This document shows positions 15,283 through 15,302 of a stretch of 15,302 nucleotides of DNA, piece after piece. Made by a program: the position numbers and the translations under genes. This stretch comes from Bacillota bacterium (GTDB lineage: Bacteria > Bacillota > Clostridia > Acetivibrionales > DTU013): assembly GCA_023435305.1 (NCBI GenBank), contig JAEYRV010000011.1, positions 1-15,302 of the forward strand. Reading direction: 5' to 3'. The notes beneath the pieces are model-generated. The model did no database searches. It was not told the origin of the DNA and saw nothing but the letters and a program-made list of their open reading frames with translations. Within the stretch, counting starts at the first letter, position 1, and every line of letters starts with the position of its first letter.

Positions 15283-15302
15283 GGGGGGGGGTTAATAAAA
15301 AT

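Overview
The window reads as chromosomal DNA of a Gram-positive, S-layer-bearing Firmicute, most likely class Clostridia. The grounds are a purine salvage/nucleoside-uptake operon of the Bacillus/Clostridium type, a lipobox-type substrate-binding protein, AGGAGG-type ribosome binding sites, a textbook sigma-A promoter and two secreted proteins with SLH-type wall-anchoring domains. The genus cannot be fixed from sequence alone.

Region 1 (1-5630, + strand) is a purine module. It holds the 3' part of xanthine phosphoribosyltransferase (xpt), then a complete ABC importer of the BMP/NupNOPQ type: a lipoprotein receptor, a double-domain ATPase and two permeases. The importer would bring nucleosides or nucleobases in, and Xpt would convert xanthine to XMP. 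A perfect 12-bp hairpin followed by a T tract lies between the receptor and ATPase genes and probably sets receptor excess over the rest of the transporter. The last three genes are tightly coupled (one ATGA overlap, one 1-base gap).

Region 2 (5631-6697) holds no convincing gene. The first part (to about 6060) is a very GC- and G-rich nested tandem array with periods of 42, 22 and 9 bp. It changes abruptly at about 6110 into AT-rich DNA with a diverged 37-bp direct repeat, a long imperfect inverted repeat, and a stem-loop just upstream of the next gene.

Region 3 (6698-11404, + strand) encodes a receiver-HDOD response regulator and a large secreted M16C metallopeptidase with a C-terminal SLH-like region. 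Each is followed by a ~71-nt, near-perfect palindrome of one family (outer arm CGGGGTCAGGCTTGA). The two copies bracket the peptidase gene and differ by compensatory substitutions, as expected of a REP/REPIN- or MITE-like family.

Region 4 (11496-15302, - strand) encodes a ~1208-aa secreted S-layer-like protein: an N-terminal SLH-type region, then many Ig-like domains containing a 319-residue internal duplication. It converges on the peptidase gene, with the second palindrome between the two stops. Its sigma-A promoter (TTGACT-17-TATAAT) has its -35 box at the edge of a pair of TCAACGGACGGGGT direct repeats close to the window end.

The most interesting material is the covarying palindrome pair, the nested GC-rich array, the repeat-borne promoter and the surface peptidase/S-layer pairing. 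No complete new defence or mobile system is evident.
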